Shown here one piece after another: positions 20,159 through 29,242 of a DNA stretch of 59,325 nucleotides. Below the pieces are notes generated by a model. The model did no database searches, was not told the origin of the DNA, and was given only the letters and a program-made list of their open reading frames with translations. Origin of the DNA: Salibacteraceae bacterium (GTDB lineage Bacteria; Bacteroidota; Bacteroidia; Flavobacteriales_G; Salibacteraceae); contig JAGYJZ010000014.1 in the NCBI GenBank assembly GCA_018401875.1, positions 1-59,325 on the forward strand. Direction: 5' to 3'. The position numbers and the translations under genes are program-made. How positions within the stretch are numbered: position 1 is the stretch's first letter; the number at the start of each line of letters is the position of its first letter.

Positions 20159-22240
20159 ATGATAAAAAGAAACGTGTCTAAAAAACCGATCATAGCGCGC
20201 ACAGCAATTAGCTCATTGGTGTTTGTGATCACCACCATCATCTCTATTTGGGCATGGTCGCAATACAAACAGAAGGTTAAATCGGAGCAAATTAGCCAGG
20301 TTGAAGTGCTTGGTGAACACACACGAAGCCGCATTTGGAGCTTGGTAAACGAAGACATCGATCTGCTCAAAAACTTCACCAACCGACTTGAGTTTTCGAA
20401 AGGGGGATTCTTCAAATATTGGCAGAAAGATGCTAGTCAATTGGTGCGATTAGATAGCTCTATTTTATTCATAGAATGGATTGATTCAAACATGATCATT
20501 CAAGATGTGGTTCCCCTTGAGCCCAATCGCGAGATTCTAAACGTAGACCTCAACAATGTGAAATACCGCATTCACGGTTGGATGCGAGCTGCCGTTACAG
20601 GTGACCTCAACATCACACCATGGGTTAACTTGATTCAAGGTGGTGAAGCATTTTTGGTAGACTCTCCTGTTTGGATCGATAGTGTTTTCTTAGGTTCTAT
20701 ATCGGCTGGATTCAATTTCACCTACGAAATCGATAATTTTTTTGATGATAATAGGGACTATCACATCCATTTATTTGATCACACCAATCATCAGTTTTAT
20801 TGCTCTGAACCTGATCGCTGCAGGGAAATTGATATTCATCCAGACTTTCTTTTTGAAGGACTCATCAACGTCAACAAAAGCTCAGAAATATGGTGGAAGA
20901 TGCAGTTCTACCCAACCGAAGCATTCTTTAAAGAGAGTTCCTCAATTACCAGCATATTGTCTTTGGCACTGAGTATTTTCCTTGGCTTAACACTTTCAAT
21001 TGCGCTCTTTTTTATCATGAAAACTAATCGTCAAGAGAAAGCTACCAAAGCCATCAATGAGCGCCTCGAAAAACTCAACGAAACCCTTGGCCAAGAAAAA
21101 GTGAAAGCAGAGGAAAGCTCGCGCGTGAAATCTGAGTTTCTCAGCAATATGAGCCATGAAATTAGAACACCGCTCAACATTATTCAAGGACTTATTCAAA
21201 TGGTTGCTGAAAACCGCGACCCTGAAAAGCAGCAAGAATATTTAGGCCTGATCAGTAATTCTTCTTCCAACCTTCTTGGTTTACTCAATAATATACTCGA
21301 CATCGATCGCATCGAGTCGGGGCAAATGGCGCTGGAAGAATCGCGTTTTCAGCCGGTAGTGAAGATTCAAGCCCTGTGCGAGCTGTTTGCTCAATCGTTT
21401 AAAGAGAAAGGCATTGAGCTTATTTTCGAAACCGTTGAACCTCGCATAACGTGGCTTTCAGGTGATGAAGTGAAGTTTACTCAAATTGTTTCAAACTTCA
21501 TTCACAATGCGCTCAAGTTTACTACCGAAGGATCGGTAACGGTTTACTACGAACAGGAGAATAAAGAAGCTGATGATGTGGAGGTTGTGCTTCGCATCAA
21601 AGACACAGGTATCGGCATTCCACGTGAACAGCTTTCACTCATCTTTGAGCGATTCTCGCAGGTTGATTCTGGCTACCGCAAAAAGTATTCGGGCTCGGGT
21701 TTAGGACTTTCCATCAATTACGAATTAGTGCGCCTGATGGATGGCGATATTGTAGTTACGAGCGAGGTTGGCGTAGGCACTGAATTCGTGATTACGCTCA
21801 CCTTTAATGACGGCAACGTCAAACAAGAGGTAATCGCGCCAGTAGAGTTGGTTACTGATTTTTCGGGAATGAAATGCCTGTTGGTTGAAGACAATGAACT
21901 CAATGTGTTGGTGATTTCAAAAATGCTGGAGATTTTTAAGTTTACATGGCATTCAGAGCCCAATGGGAAACGAGGTGTTGAAGCATTTGAAAAAAATGCA
22001 TACGATTTGGTGATCATGGATTTACACATGCCTGTGATGGACGGCATGGAAGCTTCGCAAATCATTCGCGCCAAACAGCCCGATATTCCCATCATCATGC
22101 TTTCGGCCAATGTCACACGAGAAGCGGTGAATCAAGCCAAAGAAAAAGGCATCGAACACTACATCACCAAACCTGTTTCAAAAGACAAACTTCTTATAAC
22201 CATAAATAAAGCACTAAAACATAAAGATGGATCTCAATAA
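20159..22240 (+). CDS. Hybrid sensor histidine kinase/response regulator
   Basis: I start at the ATG at 20159 (693 aa); a TTG lies one codon earlier. Domains in order: transmembrane helix ~15-33; extracytoplasmic CHASE-like sensor ~35-260; second helix ~262-287; coiled coil ~290-325; HisKA with phosphorylated His at about 333 (MSHEIRTPLN); HATPase with DTGIGIPREQL and SGSGLGLSIN; and a C-terminal receiver with LLVEDNELN, the acceptor Asp in VIMDLHMPVMDG, and the Lys in YITKPVSKDK. It is an inner-membrane hybrid kinase that would pass phosphate to an HPt or act through its own receiver. The signal is unknown. It overlaps the following SDR gene by 14 bp. Confidence 0.92.
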   Translation: MIKRNVSKKPIIARTAISSLVFVITTIISIWAWSQYKQKVKSEQISQVEVLGEHTRSRIWSLVNEDIDLLKNFTNRLEFSKGGFFKYWQKDASQLVRLDSSILFIEWIDSNMIIQDVVPLEPNREILNVDLNNVKYRIHGWMRAAVTGDLNITPWVNLIQGGEAFLVDSPVWIDSVFLGSISAGFNFTYEIDNFFDDNRDYHIHLFDHTNHQFYCSEPDRCREIDIHPDFLFEGLINVNKSSEIWWKMQFYPTEAFFKESSSITSILSLALSIFLGLTLSIALFFIMKTNRQEKATKAINERLEKLNETLGQEKVKAEESSRVKSEFLSNMSHEIRTPLNIIQGLIQMVAENRDPEKQQEYLGLISNSSSNLLGLLNNILDIDRIESGQMALEESRFQPVVKIQALCELFAQSFKEKGIELIFETVEPRITWLSGDEVKFTQIVSNFIHNALKFTTEGSVTVYYEQENKEADDVEVVLRIKDTGIGIPREQLSLIFERFSQVDSGYRKKYSGSGLGLSINYELVRLMDGDIVVTSEVGVGTEFVITLTFNDGNVKQEVIAPVELVTDFSGMKCLLVEDNELNVLVISKMLEIFKFTWHSEPNGKRGVEAFEKNAYDLVIMDLHMPVMDGMEASQIIRAKQPDIPIIMLSANVTREAVNQAKEKGIEHYITKPVSKDKLLITINKALKHKDGSQ

Positions 22241-22928
22241 CAAAACCTTCATCGTAACGGGAGGCAGCTCAGGAATAGGCAAAGCAATCGCACAAAAGCT
22301 CGTGGGAAAAGGCGCGTCAGTATTAATCACCGGACGCGATGATGAAAAACTAAAAAGCGTTGCTGACGAGTTGAATTGCGAATGGGTGCTGGCCGACATC
22401 GGAACACCTGAAGGAGTAGAATTGACCATCAACGCAGCCCTCATCAAGTTAGGTGGTTTAAACGGACTCATCAATAACGCAGGCCACGGTTGGATGAATA
22501 AAATGCACGAATATTCTTGGCGAGATTTTGAAGAAACCTACCGGGTGAATGTCTTTGGAGCGGCAATGCTCGGACAAGCTGCAGCTAAAATATTCATGGA
22601 GCAAAAATCGGGCAACATTGTAAACATCGCCTCTACGGCAGCCACAAAAGGTTTCGCGGGAGGCAGTGTGTATTCGTCTTCGAAGTTTGCCCTTCGCGGA
22701 CTAACCCAATGCTGGCAAGCAGAATTAAGGCCTTATAACGTACGTGTGTTTGGCGTTAATCCCTCGGAAGTGACTACCGCCTTCGCTCAATCAAATCGTG
22801 TGGAACGTGATGATGTGGAAAATAAATTGCGCGGAGAAGAAATCGCTCATGCCATCGTTTCAGCGCTCGAAATGGACGACCGTGGTTACATTCCCGAATT
22901 GTCAGTTCACGCTACTAATCCTTTCTAA
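22227..22928 (+). CDS. SDR-family NAD(P)-dependent oxidoreductase
   Basis: This 233-aa classical short-chain dehydrogenase/reductase has the cofactor loop TGGSSGIGKAIA, LINNAGHGW, the catalytic Ser in NIASTAA and the YxxxK pair in YSSSKFAL. It is full length and cytosolic. TGRDD at the end of the second strand suggests NADP preference, as a basic residue precedes the acidic ones. The substrate cannot be predicted. The start lies inside the end of the kinase gene, so expression is likely coupled. Confidence 0.9.
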   Translation: MDLNNKTFIVTGGSSGIGKAIAQKLVGKGASVLITGRDDEKLKSVADELNCEWVLADIGTPEGVELTINAALIKLGGLNGLINNAGHGWMNKMHEYSWRDFEETYRVNVFGAAMLGQAAAKIFMEQKSGNIVNIASTAATKGFAGGSVYSSSKFALRGLTQCWQAELRPYNVRVFGVNPSEVTTAFAQSNRVERDDVENKLRGEEIAHAIVSALEMDDRGYIPELSVHATNPF

Positions 22929-22937
22929 AAGCAGGTT

Positions 22938-24041
22938 GTGCTGAGTTTTTGGGAAAAAACTTCGTTGTTGCAGACCGATGTCGCCATTGTTGGGGGCGGA
23001 TTGGTAGGACTGTCAGTGGCAGCAAGTGTCAAAGAGAAATTTCCTGAAAAGCACGTGACTGTTTTTGAACGATCGTCACTTCCATACGGAGCAAGCACCC
23101 GAAATGCTGGTTTTGCTTGCTTCGGCAGCCTCACTGAAGTACTTTCAGACATCAAAACGATGGGCGAGGAGGCCGCAAGGGAATTACTTTTTCAGCGCTG
23201 GATGGGCTTGCAGATTACGCGCAAGCGCCTCGGTGATCAGTCCATCGGATTCACTGAAGAAGGTGGTTTTGAGTTGACCGCGTTAAATCAAAACTTCACA
23301 GATGCTATGCAAACGGTGAATCGTTTGGTAGATGACTTTTTGCCGGATTACGTCACGCAGAACAACGAACTAAAGGCGCAATTGGGCGTCAAGGCAGACG
23401 GTGATTTATTCCGCATGCAAGGCGAAGGCCAAGTGCACACCGGAATGCTAATGAAGTCAATCGAGCGGTACGCACTTCAATTGGGCGTGGTAATTCGCAC
23501 AGGCTCGGAAGTGATTGCGATAGAGGGCAGCGCAGTGCGGATTAAAGATTCATTCAGAGGCGAAATCGATTTTCAAGCCGACCAAATAGTGGTGTGTAAC
23601 AACGCTTTTGCTGCGTCACTTTTTCCCATGGTTAAACTAAAACCGGGCAGAGGACAAGTATTCATCACAAAACCAATTTCCAACTTGTCCTTTCGCGGAA
23701 ATCTGCACCTCGATGAAGGATTTTACTACCTGAGAAATGTGGATGACCGGCTGCTTTTTGGCGGAGGAAGAAACATCGATTTTAAAGGCGAAGAAACAAC
23801 CAATTTTGAATTGAATGAAAGCATTCAACAGCAACTGGAAGAACATCTCAAAAACCTGTTTGGCCGCGAATTTCAATTTGAAGTAGAGCAGCGTTGGTCA
23901 GGAATCATGGCCTTTGGAGAAGATAAAATGCCGATCGTAGACCGCATTTCTGACCAATTGTGTGTGGCAGTAAAAATGGGCGGAATGGGCATCGCTTTGG
24001 CTGGCACCATAGGAGAGGAAATCGCTGAAATGATACAGTGA
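22938..24041 (+). CDS. FAD-dependent amino-acid oxidase-like (DAO) oxidoreductase
   Basis: The 367-aa protein starts with GTG at 22938, preceded by an AGCAGG-like purine stretch. It has the Rossmann motif VAIVGGGLVGLSVAA at residues ~14-28, STRNAGFACFG (FAD contact), and a C-terminal GKMGIA-type block (VKMGGMGIALAG). This is the DAO family that includes glycine oxidase, sarcosine oxidase and PuuB/OrdL-type enzymes. WSGIMAFGEDKMPIVDRI fits the OrdL-like branch. It oxidises an amine or amino acid, identity unknown. Ten bases separate it from the SDR gene. Confidence 0.87.
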   Translation: MLSFWEKTSLLQTDVAIVGGGLVGLSVAASVKEKFPEKHVTVFERSSLPYGASTRNAGFACFGSLTEVLSDIKTMGEEAARELLFQRWMGLQITRKRLGDQSIGFTEEGGFELTALNQNFTDAMQTVNRLVDDFLPDYVTQNNELKAQLGVKADGDLFRMQGEGQVHTGMLMKSIERYALQLGVVIRTGSEVIAIEGSAVRIKDSFRGEIDFQADQIVVCNNAFAASLFPMVKLKPGRGQVFITKPISNLSFRGNLHLDEGFYYLRNVDDRLLFGGGRNIDFKGEETTNFELNESIQQQLEEHLKNLFGREFQFEVEQRWSGIMAFGEDKMPIVDRISDQLCVAVKMGGMGIALAGTIGEEIAEMIQ

Positions 24042-24074
24042 TAGGAAATACAACATCAATCGTCTGAACGACAC

Positions 24075-24695
24075 ATGGAAACAATAGATTATCAAAAAAT
24101 TTGGAAAAGCGGCCACTCGTATCAAGCGTATCGTGCGCTTGTCGATCAACTTATTGCCGAAGGTAAAACCACGGGGCCAGATCAATCTCAGGCGATGGTT
24201 GATTACACATCACTGAACGCCCAAAGGATGAAGAGGATTGATAAAACCTACGCAGCCAACACTGAAATTGTGGAACAACTCAAGGCGTTTAGTAGTAAAA
24301 TTGTGTTGCTCGTGATCACCGAGTCGTGGTGTGGCGATGCCGCCCAGATTGTTCCTGTAATTTCCGCCTTGGCTCGCAACGCTCAGGTTTCATCGCAAAT
24401 ACTGTTGCGCGATGAAAACCTCGCCCTAATTGATCATCACTTGACCAATGGCGCTCGGTCTATTCCGGTGATTTTGATATTGGATGCCCATGATTTTAGC
24501 TTCATAGCGTCATGGGGCCCGCGGCCCGAAGAAGTGCAAACAATGGTGATGGACTATAAACACCTGCCTGAGCCGAAACCTCCCTACAGCGAGTTTTCAA
24601 AGCAAGTGCAGTTGTGGTATGCAAAAGACAAATACAAAAGCATCGAACGAGAGTTTTCTCAAGCCGTATTCAATGCATTAAACGCAAGCGCTTAA
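24075..24695 (+). CDS. Thioredoxin-fold protein with WCGDA motif
   Basis: The 206-aa protein contains LLVITESWCGDAAQIVPVI at residues ~76-94, where a thioredoxin would have WCGPC. The second Cys is replaced by Ala, so only one Cys is left at the active-site position. A cis-Pro loop is visible in NGARSIPVILIL. No signal peptide, so it is probably cytosolic. Bacteroidota carry many such thioredoxin-family proteins of unknown substrate; a monothiol or non-redox role is possible. Confidence 0.82.
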   Translation: METIDYQKIWKSGHSYQAYRALVDQLIAEGKTTGPDQSQAMVDYTSLNAQRMKRIDKTYAANTEIVEQLKAFSSKIVLLVITESWCGDAAQIVPVISALARNAQVSSQILLRDENLALIDHHLTNGARSIPVILILDAHDFSFIASWGPRPEEVQTMVMDYKHLPEPKPPYSEFSKQVQLWYAKDKYKSIEREFSQAVFNALNASA

Positions 24696-24697
24696 CG

Positions 24698-24736
24698 GGT
24701 TGAAATTGGAATCAACCTCGAATCATTATTTTTTCG
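24698..24736 (+). terminator. Weak intrinsic terminator candidate
   Basis: GGTTGA (24698-24703) can pair with TCAACC (24712-24717), and a T-rich stretch follows about 10 bases later. The stem is short and the T-run is not immediately adjacent, so this is only a candidate for ending the kinase-to-thioredoxin transcript. Confidence 0.25.
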
Positions 24737-24749
24737 TCTTTTGAACTCA

Positions 24750-25196
24750 ATGATCAAACAACAATCACGGTTTGTTTTCTTCGCCTTGATATTGGTTGCA
24801 TGCAGCCCCTGTAAAGACAATTGTGTAAACGGGGTGTGCATTAAAAAATACTGCGATTGCGATGTCTGGTACGCAGGAGATCAATGCGACCGCAGCCAAT
24901 TGCTCGTTTATGAAGGAAACTACAGTGGCACGTTCAACCATGGCGCAATAGTGCAATCCATATCATTCACCTTGGTGAATAAGGCCAATGAACCGTCCTA
25001 TTTATACGCTTCCGGAATTGATCTTCGTCTCGAGTTTACAACGTCATCGCGGTTTATTGTACCTGATCAGGAGTTTAAAAATCGCACATGGATAGGAGAA
25101 GGCGAGATGCTGATCGATCTGATTTCAATTCGGCTCACTTCTGTTGATAGTTTAGATGAGCAATCGGGGCTAATTGAAGCATATCGCGAAGATTAA
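24750..25196 (+). CDS. EGF-like lipoprotein, unknown function
   Basis: I use the ATG at 24750 (148 aa); a TTG three codons earlier would only lengthen the leader. The leader FVFFALILVAC ends in a lipobox (LVAC), so the Cys is the expected lipidation site. A compact Cys-rich EGF-like module follows immediately (CSPCKDNCVNGVCIKKYCDC, then DVWYAGDQCD). The remaining ~100 residues are beta-rich and end in LIEAYRED. It is probably an outer-membrane lipoprotein. The same one-EGF-plus-beta-domain design is found in other Bacteroidota lipoproteins, function unknown. Confidence 0.75.
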   Translation: MIKQQSRFVFFALILVACSPCKDNCVNGVCIKKYCDCDVWYAGDQCDRSQLLVYEGNYSGTFNHGAIVQSISFTLVNKANEPSYLYASGIDLRLEFTTSSRFIVPDQEFKNRTWIGEGEMLIDLISIRLTSVDSLDEQSGLIEAYRED

Positions 25197-25292
25197 TCCT
25201 ATCTCTGCATTTAATAATTGTTAGGGTTCTGCTTTAGCTTTTAAGTCCCATAAAATTTTCACAATTTCGCCACGCTTAAAAAAAACAACACT

Positions 25293-26372
25293 ATGTCAAA
25301 AGTTCACAATTTCAGTGCTGGTCCCAGCATCTTGCCACAAGAGGTATTTCAACAAGCATCTCAGGCTGTTCTCGACTTTAATGGATTAGGGCTTTCGTTG
25401 CTCGAAATTTCGCATCGTAGCAAAGATTTTGTTGCTGTAATGGACGAAGCTCAAGCGCTAGTGAAGGAGATTTACAACCTTGGTGACGACTATGAAGTCA
25501 TGTTTCTGCAAGGTGGAGCCAGCCTCGGGTTTTTAATGTCGGCCTACAACATGATGGGCGAAAACAAGAAAGCAGCTTACCTCACTACAGGTACTTGGGC
25601 GAAAAACGCCCTCAAAGAAGGTAAATTTCTCGGTGAGGCCGTGGAAGTAGCATCTTCAGCTGACGCAAACTTCAACTACATTCCAAAAGGATATACCGTT
25701 CCTTCAGATGCAGACTTCTTCCACATCACTTCAAACAACACCATTTTTGGCACGCAGATTCACGACTTCCCAAAGTCTAACGTTCCGTTGGTGTGCGACA
25801 TGTCTTCTGATATTTTTTGCCGCGAGATTGACGCCAAACAATTCGATGTGATTTACGCAGGGGCACAAAAAAATATGGGGCCAGCAGGCACCACGCTCTA
25901 CATCGTGAAGAAAGACAAAATCGGGAAGTCTTCATTGAACGTGCCCACCATGTTGAATTTTAAAACCCACGCTGAAAAAGAATCAATGTTCAACACACCG
26001 CCTGTTTTCGCCATTTACGTGAGCATGCTCGTGTTGCGATGGATTAAAGCGAATGGCCTTGTGAAAATCGGGCAGACAAATGCCGCTAAAGCAAACGCAT
26101 TGTATTCAGAAGTTGATCGCAATCCGATGTTTAAGGGCACAGCAGCCAAAGAAGACCGCTCCATCATGAACGGGTGCTTCTTGCTGAATGACGGAATCGA
26201 TGAAGCCTTGGAGCAAAGGTTCTTGGATATGTGCAAAGAAGCCAATATCAGCGGATTGAAAGGTCACCGATCAGTGGGTGGGTTCAGAGCCAGCATGTAC
26301 AATGCACTGCCACTCGAAAGTGTGGAGACATTGGTGGATGTAATGAAAACGTTTGAATCGAAATTCGGATAA
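25293..26372 (+). CDS. serC: Phosphoserine aminotransferase
   Basis: The 359-aa class-V aminotransferase has the SerC N-terminus [34 protein letters not shown] and the PLP lysine at residue 193 in [12 protein letters not shown], plus the C-terminal [17 protein letters not shown]. It converts 3-phosphohydroxypyruvate and glutamate to phosphoserine, the second step of serine synthesis, and can serve pyridoxal synthesis. The downstream genes include the pathway's dehydrogenase (26925). It is full length. Confidence 0.95.
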   Translation: MSKVHNFSAGPSILPQEVFQQASQAVLDFNGLGLSLLEISHRSKDFVAVMDEAQALVKEIYNLGDDYEVMFLQGGASLGFLMSAYNMMGENKKAAYLTTGTWAKNALKEGKFLGEAVEVASSADANFNYIPKGYTVPSDADFFHITSNNTIFGTQIHDFPKSNVPLVCDMSSDIFCREIDAKQFDVIYAGAQKNMGPAGTTLYIVKKDKIGKSSLNVPTMLNFKTHAEKESMFNTPPVFAIYVSMLVLRWIKANGLVKIGQTNAAKANALYSEVDRNPMFKGTAAKEDRSIMNGCFLLNDGIDEALEQRFLDMCKEANISGLKGHRSVGGFRASMYNALPLESVETLVDVMKTFESKFG

Positions 26373-26376
26373 AAGT

Positions 26377-26904
26377 ATGATGAGAATAACAGTATTAGCC
26401 GTGGCGCTTTTGGTGTCATCGGTTGCCGTGGCGCAAATGCCAAAAAATGACAATAAAGACTTCGAATACAAAGGTGAGGCTTCAGTGAAACGCGCGGGAA
26501 CGGGCGATTTGATGAAGCGCATCGAGAAATGGGGAACCGATTACTTTAAAGATGCAACTGCATTTGAAATCGCCATCGATGACAGTACCAAGCGCTTTAT
26601 TGAAATGGATATTACCGAGACGTTGGTTGATAGTCATTTTGGAGTCAACCGAACACATAAAAATCGCGCGCTGAGCTACCACATAAAGTTTGATGCCGAC
26701 CGTAAAGATTACTCTTATGCTATCAACAAATTTCACTACAAAGCCTTGGAAATTGATCATAAGAATCGCGAAACGCAACTCGATGCCAAACTGAGCAACA
26801 TTAAAGGAGCCGCAACCGGCAGCCTGGAAGAAGAAATCCACCGCAGAATGGAAACTACGATAGAGAACTTTACCAAAGCCCTAGAAATTGAATTAGAAGA
26901 ATAA
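26377..26904 (+). CDS. Small secreted protein in the serine operon, unknown function
   Basis: I start at the ATG at 26377 (175 aa), 4 bp after the serC stop; a TTG frame beginning inside serC would disrupt the leader. The signal peptide MMRITVLAVALLVSSVAVAQ is clear. The mature part is charged, with alternating predicted strands and helices and a helical C-terminus (SLEEEIHRRMETTIENFTK). I do not recognise the family. It is placed between serC and serA with 20 bp to serA, so it is almost certainly co-expressed with them, although its export makes a direct role in serine synthesis unlikely. Confidence 0.7.
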   Translation: MMRITVLAVALLVSSVAVAQMPKNDNKDFEYKGEASVKRAGTGDLMKRIEKWGTDYFKDATAFEIAIDDSTKRFIEMDITETLVDSHFGVNRTHKNRALSYHIKFDADRKDYSYAINKFHYKALEIDHKNRETQLDAKLSNIKGAATGSLEEEIHRRMETTIENFTKALEIELEE

Positions 26905-26924
26905 AATAAACCCACTAAAAACGT

Positions 26925-27881
26925 ATGAGAATTTTAGCAAACGATGGTATTTCAGCATCAGGAAAATCCAAACTTGAACAACACGGTTTTGAAGTAGTAA
27001 CCGATACAATTCCACAAGAAAACTTAGCCGCGGGAATAAACGAAGGCAACTTTGTAGGAATCTTAGTGCGAAGTGCCACGCAGGTGCGCAAAGAGCAAAT
27101 GGATGCATGCCCAAATTTAAAATTGATCGGAAGAGGTGGCGTTGGAATGGATAATATTGATGTGCAATACGGTCGCGATAAAGGACTTCATGTAATCAAT
27201 ACTCCTGCTTCAAGCTCGCAATCTGTGGCTGAATTGGCGGTTGCTTCTTTGTTTTCAATGGCGCGTTTCACCTATGATGCAAATCGCAAAATGCCATCAT
27301 CAGGATCTTCAGACTTCAAAACATTAAAGAAAGCCTACAGCAAGGGGACAGAACTTCGAGGTAAAACCCTAGGCATTATTGGTTTTGGAGGCATCGGTAA
27401 GGCATTGGCACAATATGCCGTTGGTTTAGGAATGAACGTCACCTACGCAACGCTTGGTGATGCGCCATCAACGGATATCGAAATTGACATTGCAGGTCAA
27501 AAAGTAACAGTCACAATTGTGCGATCTTCAATGGATGAGCTTTTGTCAACTTCAGACTACATCAGTTTACACGTGCCAAAACAAGCCAATGGAAGCGCAG
27601 TGCTTGGAGCGGCAGAACTTGCTAAAATGAAGCCAGGTGTAGGATTGATCAATACGTCACGCGGTGGCTCCATTGATGAAGATGCCTTGATAGCAGCGCT
27701 CGATTTAGGTCATGTGAAAGCTGCAGCCTTGGATGTGTTCGTGGGTGAACCTGCACCGCGAGCTGATCTTTTAAGTCATGCTAAAGTCATCAGCACCCCG
27801 CATATTGGCGGAAGCACAGTGGAGGCGCAAGATCGAATAGGAGAAGAATTGGCCGATCAAATCATCGCATTTCTCAAATAA
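26925..27881 (+). CDS. serA: D-3-phosphoglycerate dehydrogenase-like 2-hydroxyacid dehydrogenase
   Basis: The 318-aa protein has the D-isomer 2-hydroxyacid dehydrogenase layout: LVRSATQV, LIGRGGVGMDNID, the Rossmann loop LGIIGFGGIGKALA, LINTSRGGSIDEDAL with the catalytic Arg, and STPHIGGSTVEAQ with the catalytic His. It lacks the C-terminal ACT regulatory domain of long SerA enzymes, so it is the short type. With serC directly upstream, the likely reaction is 3-phosphoglycerate to 3-phosphohydroxypyruvate. Confidence 0.9.
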   Translation: MRILANDGISASGKSKLEQHGFEVVTDTIPQENLAAGINEGNFVGILVRSATQVRKEQMDACPNLKLIGRGGVGMDNIDVQYGRDKGLHVINTPASSSQSVAELAVASLFSMARFTYDANRKMPSSGSSDFKTLKKAYSKGTELRGKTLGIIGFGGIGKALAQYAVGLGMNVTYATLGDAPSTDIEIDIAGQKVTVTIVRSSMDELLSTSDYISLHVPKQANGSAVLGAAELAKMKPGVGLINTSRGGSIDEDALIAALDLGHVKAAALDVFVGEPAPRADLLSHAKVISTPHIGGSTVEAQDRIGEELADQIIAFLK

Positions 27882-27904
27882 TTTAATCACTAAATCAAGT
27901 ACCA

Positions 27905-29158
27905 ATGAGTGTATTCAAACCATTCAAGGCAGCGCGCCCGAGCGCAGAGAAAGTATTGGACGTAGTATGCAGACCATACGATGTGCTGGATAGTGCCGAA
28001 GCAAAGGCCGAAGCCGAAGGAAATGCAGCGAGTTTCTACCATGTGATCAAACCTGAGATTAATTTTCCAGATGATTTTGACCACTACGATGAAGCCATCT
28101 ATAAAAAAGGAAGAGAAAACTACCAATTGCTTCGCGAAAATGGCATCTTGAATAAAGATAGCAAGGAACAATTTTATGTCTATCAAATCATCATGAATGG
28201 CCACAAGCAAACGGGAATTGTTGGCTGCTGTTCGATCGATGACTATTTCGAAAACAACATCAAGAAGCACGAGTTGACGCGTCCAGACAAGGAAGAAGAT
28301 CGCAAAAACCACGTGCGCTATGGAAAGATCAATGCAGAGCCTGTTTTTTTCTCTTATCCCCATGTCGATGAAATTGATGTGCTCGTTGAAAAAGTGAAAG
28401 CAGCGGCAGCACCTACCTACGAAATCACCACACGCGATGGCATCCAACACACCTTATGGGTGGTTGAAAATGACGACTGGATAGCCCGCATTGAGCAGTT
28501 ATTCGCACAAAAAGTCCCCTCTATTTATGTGGCTGACGGGCATCACCGCACTGCCGCAGGAGCATTGGTGGGCAAGGAGTTTCGCGATGCTGCGGGTGGA
28601 AATCGAAATGACGGCAAGCGCTACAACTATTTCATGGCGGTAGTTTTCCCTGACAACCAGCTCAAAATCATCGACTATAACCGCGTAGTAAAAGATTTGA
28701 ATGGCTTATCAGAAACTGAATTACTCGAGAAGTTAAAGTTGAGTTTTGAAGTAGAGACCATGAAAGGCCAATACAAACCAGAGCGCCTGCACACCATTGG
28801 TATGTATCTTTCTGGCACATGGTATAAACTTACTGCCAAAGAAGGAACCTATGACGATAGCGATCCAGTGGGAGTGCTGGACGTAACCATTCTGTCAAAA
28901 CAAGTGCTTGAGCCGTTATTCAATATCGTGGATTTGCGCACCGATAAGCGCATCGATTTTGTGGGTGGCATTCGCGGACTAGGAGAACTAGAAAAACGCG
29001 TTAACTCTGGAGCCATGAAGGTGGCATTCGCTATGTATCCGGTTTCGATGCAGCAACTCATCGACATTAGCGATGCCGACTTGATTATGCCTCCGAAAGT
29101 GACGTGGTTTGAACCAAAACTGAGGAGTGGAATGTTCGTACACGAACTCGAAGATTAA
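27905..29158 (+). CDS. DUF1015 family protein
   Basis: The 417-aa protein matches DUF1015 in length and in its core motif YVADGHHRTAAGALVG (about residues 207-222). Other recognisable blocks are FKAARPSAEKVLDVVCRPYD at the start and KTxFPDNQLKIIDYNRVVKDL-like sequence in the middle. DGHHR also occurs in ParB/SerK-type folds, including free-serine kinase, which makes a kinase-like or phosphoserine-related role worth considering; that is inference. It follows serA by 23 bp and ends at a strong terminator, so serC, a secreted protein, serA and DUF1015 form one operon. Confidence 0.85.
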   Translation: MSVFKPFKAARPSAEKVLDVVCRPYDVLDSAEAKAEAEGNAASFYHVIKPEINFPDDFDHYDEAIYKKGRENYQLLRENGILNKDSKEQFYVYQIIMNGHKQTGIVGCCSIDDYFENNIKKHELTRPDKEEDRKNHVRYGKINAEPVFFSYPHVDEIDVLVEKVKAAAAPTYEITTRDGIQHTLWVVENDDWIARIEQLFAQKVPSIYVADGHHRTAAGALVGKEFRDAAGGNRNDGKRYNYFMAVVFPDNQLKIIDYNRVVKDLNGLSETELLEKLKLSFEVETMKGQYKPERLHTIGMYLSGTWYKLTAKEGTYDDSDPVGVLDVTILSKQVLEPLFNIVDLRTDKRIDFVGGIRGLGELEKRVNSGAMKVAFAMYPVSMQQLIDISDADLIMPPKVTWFEPKLRSGMFVHELED

Positions 29159-29184
29159 ACGCAGATTCTTCGCAAAACAATAAT

Positions 29185-29211
29185 AAAAGCCTCGCTCTTG
29201 CGGGGCTTTTT
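29185..29211 (+). terminator. Intrinsic terminator after the serC-serA-DUF1015 operon
   Basis: An 11-bp stem (AAAAGCCTCGC pairing with GCGGGGCTTTT, one G-U pair) encloses a TCTT loop and ends in a T-run. It sits 27 bp after the DUF1015 stop. Confidence 0.88.
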
Positions 29212-29225
29212 GTTTGATAGATTTG
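29198..29225 (+). promoter_or_regulatory. Candidate pgi promoter overlapping the terminator
   Basis: TTG (29198-29200) and TAGATTTG (29218-29225) fit the Bacteroidota -33/-7 pattern with a 17-bp spacer. Transcription would start about 10 bp before the pgi ATG. The -33 element lies inside the preceding terminator loop. Assigned by pattern only. Confidence 0.35.
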
Positions 29226-29242
29226 CGCAAACCTTAATCTGA

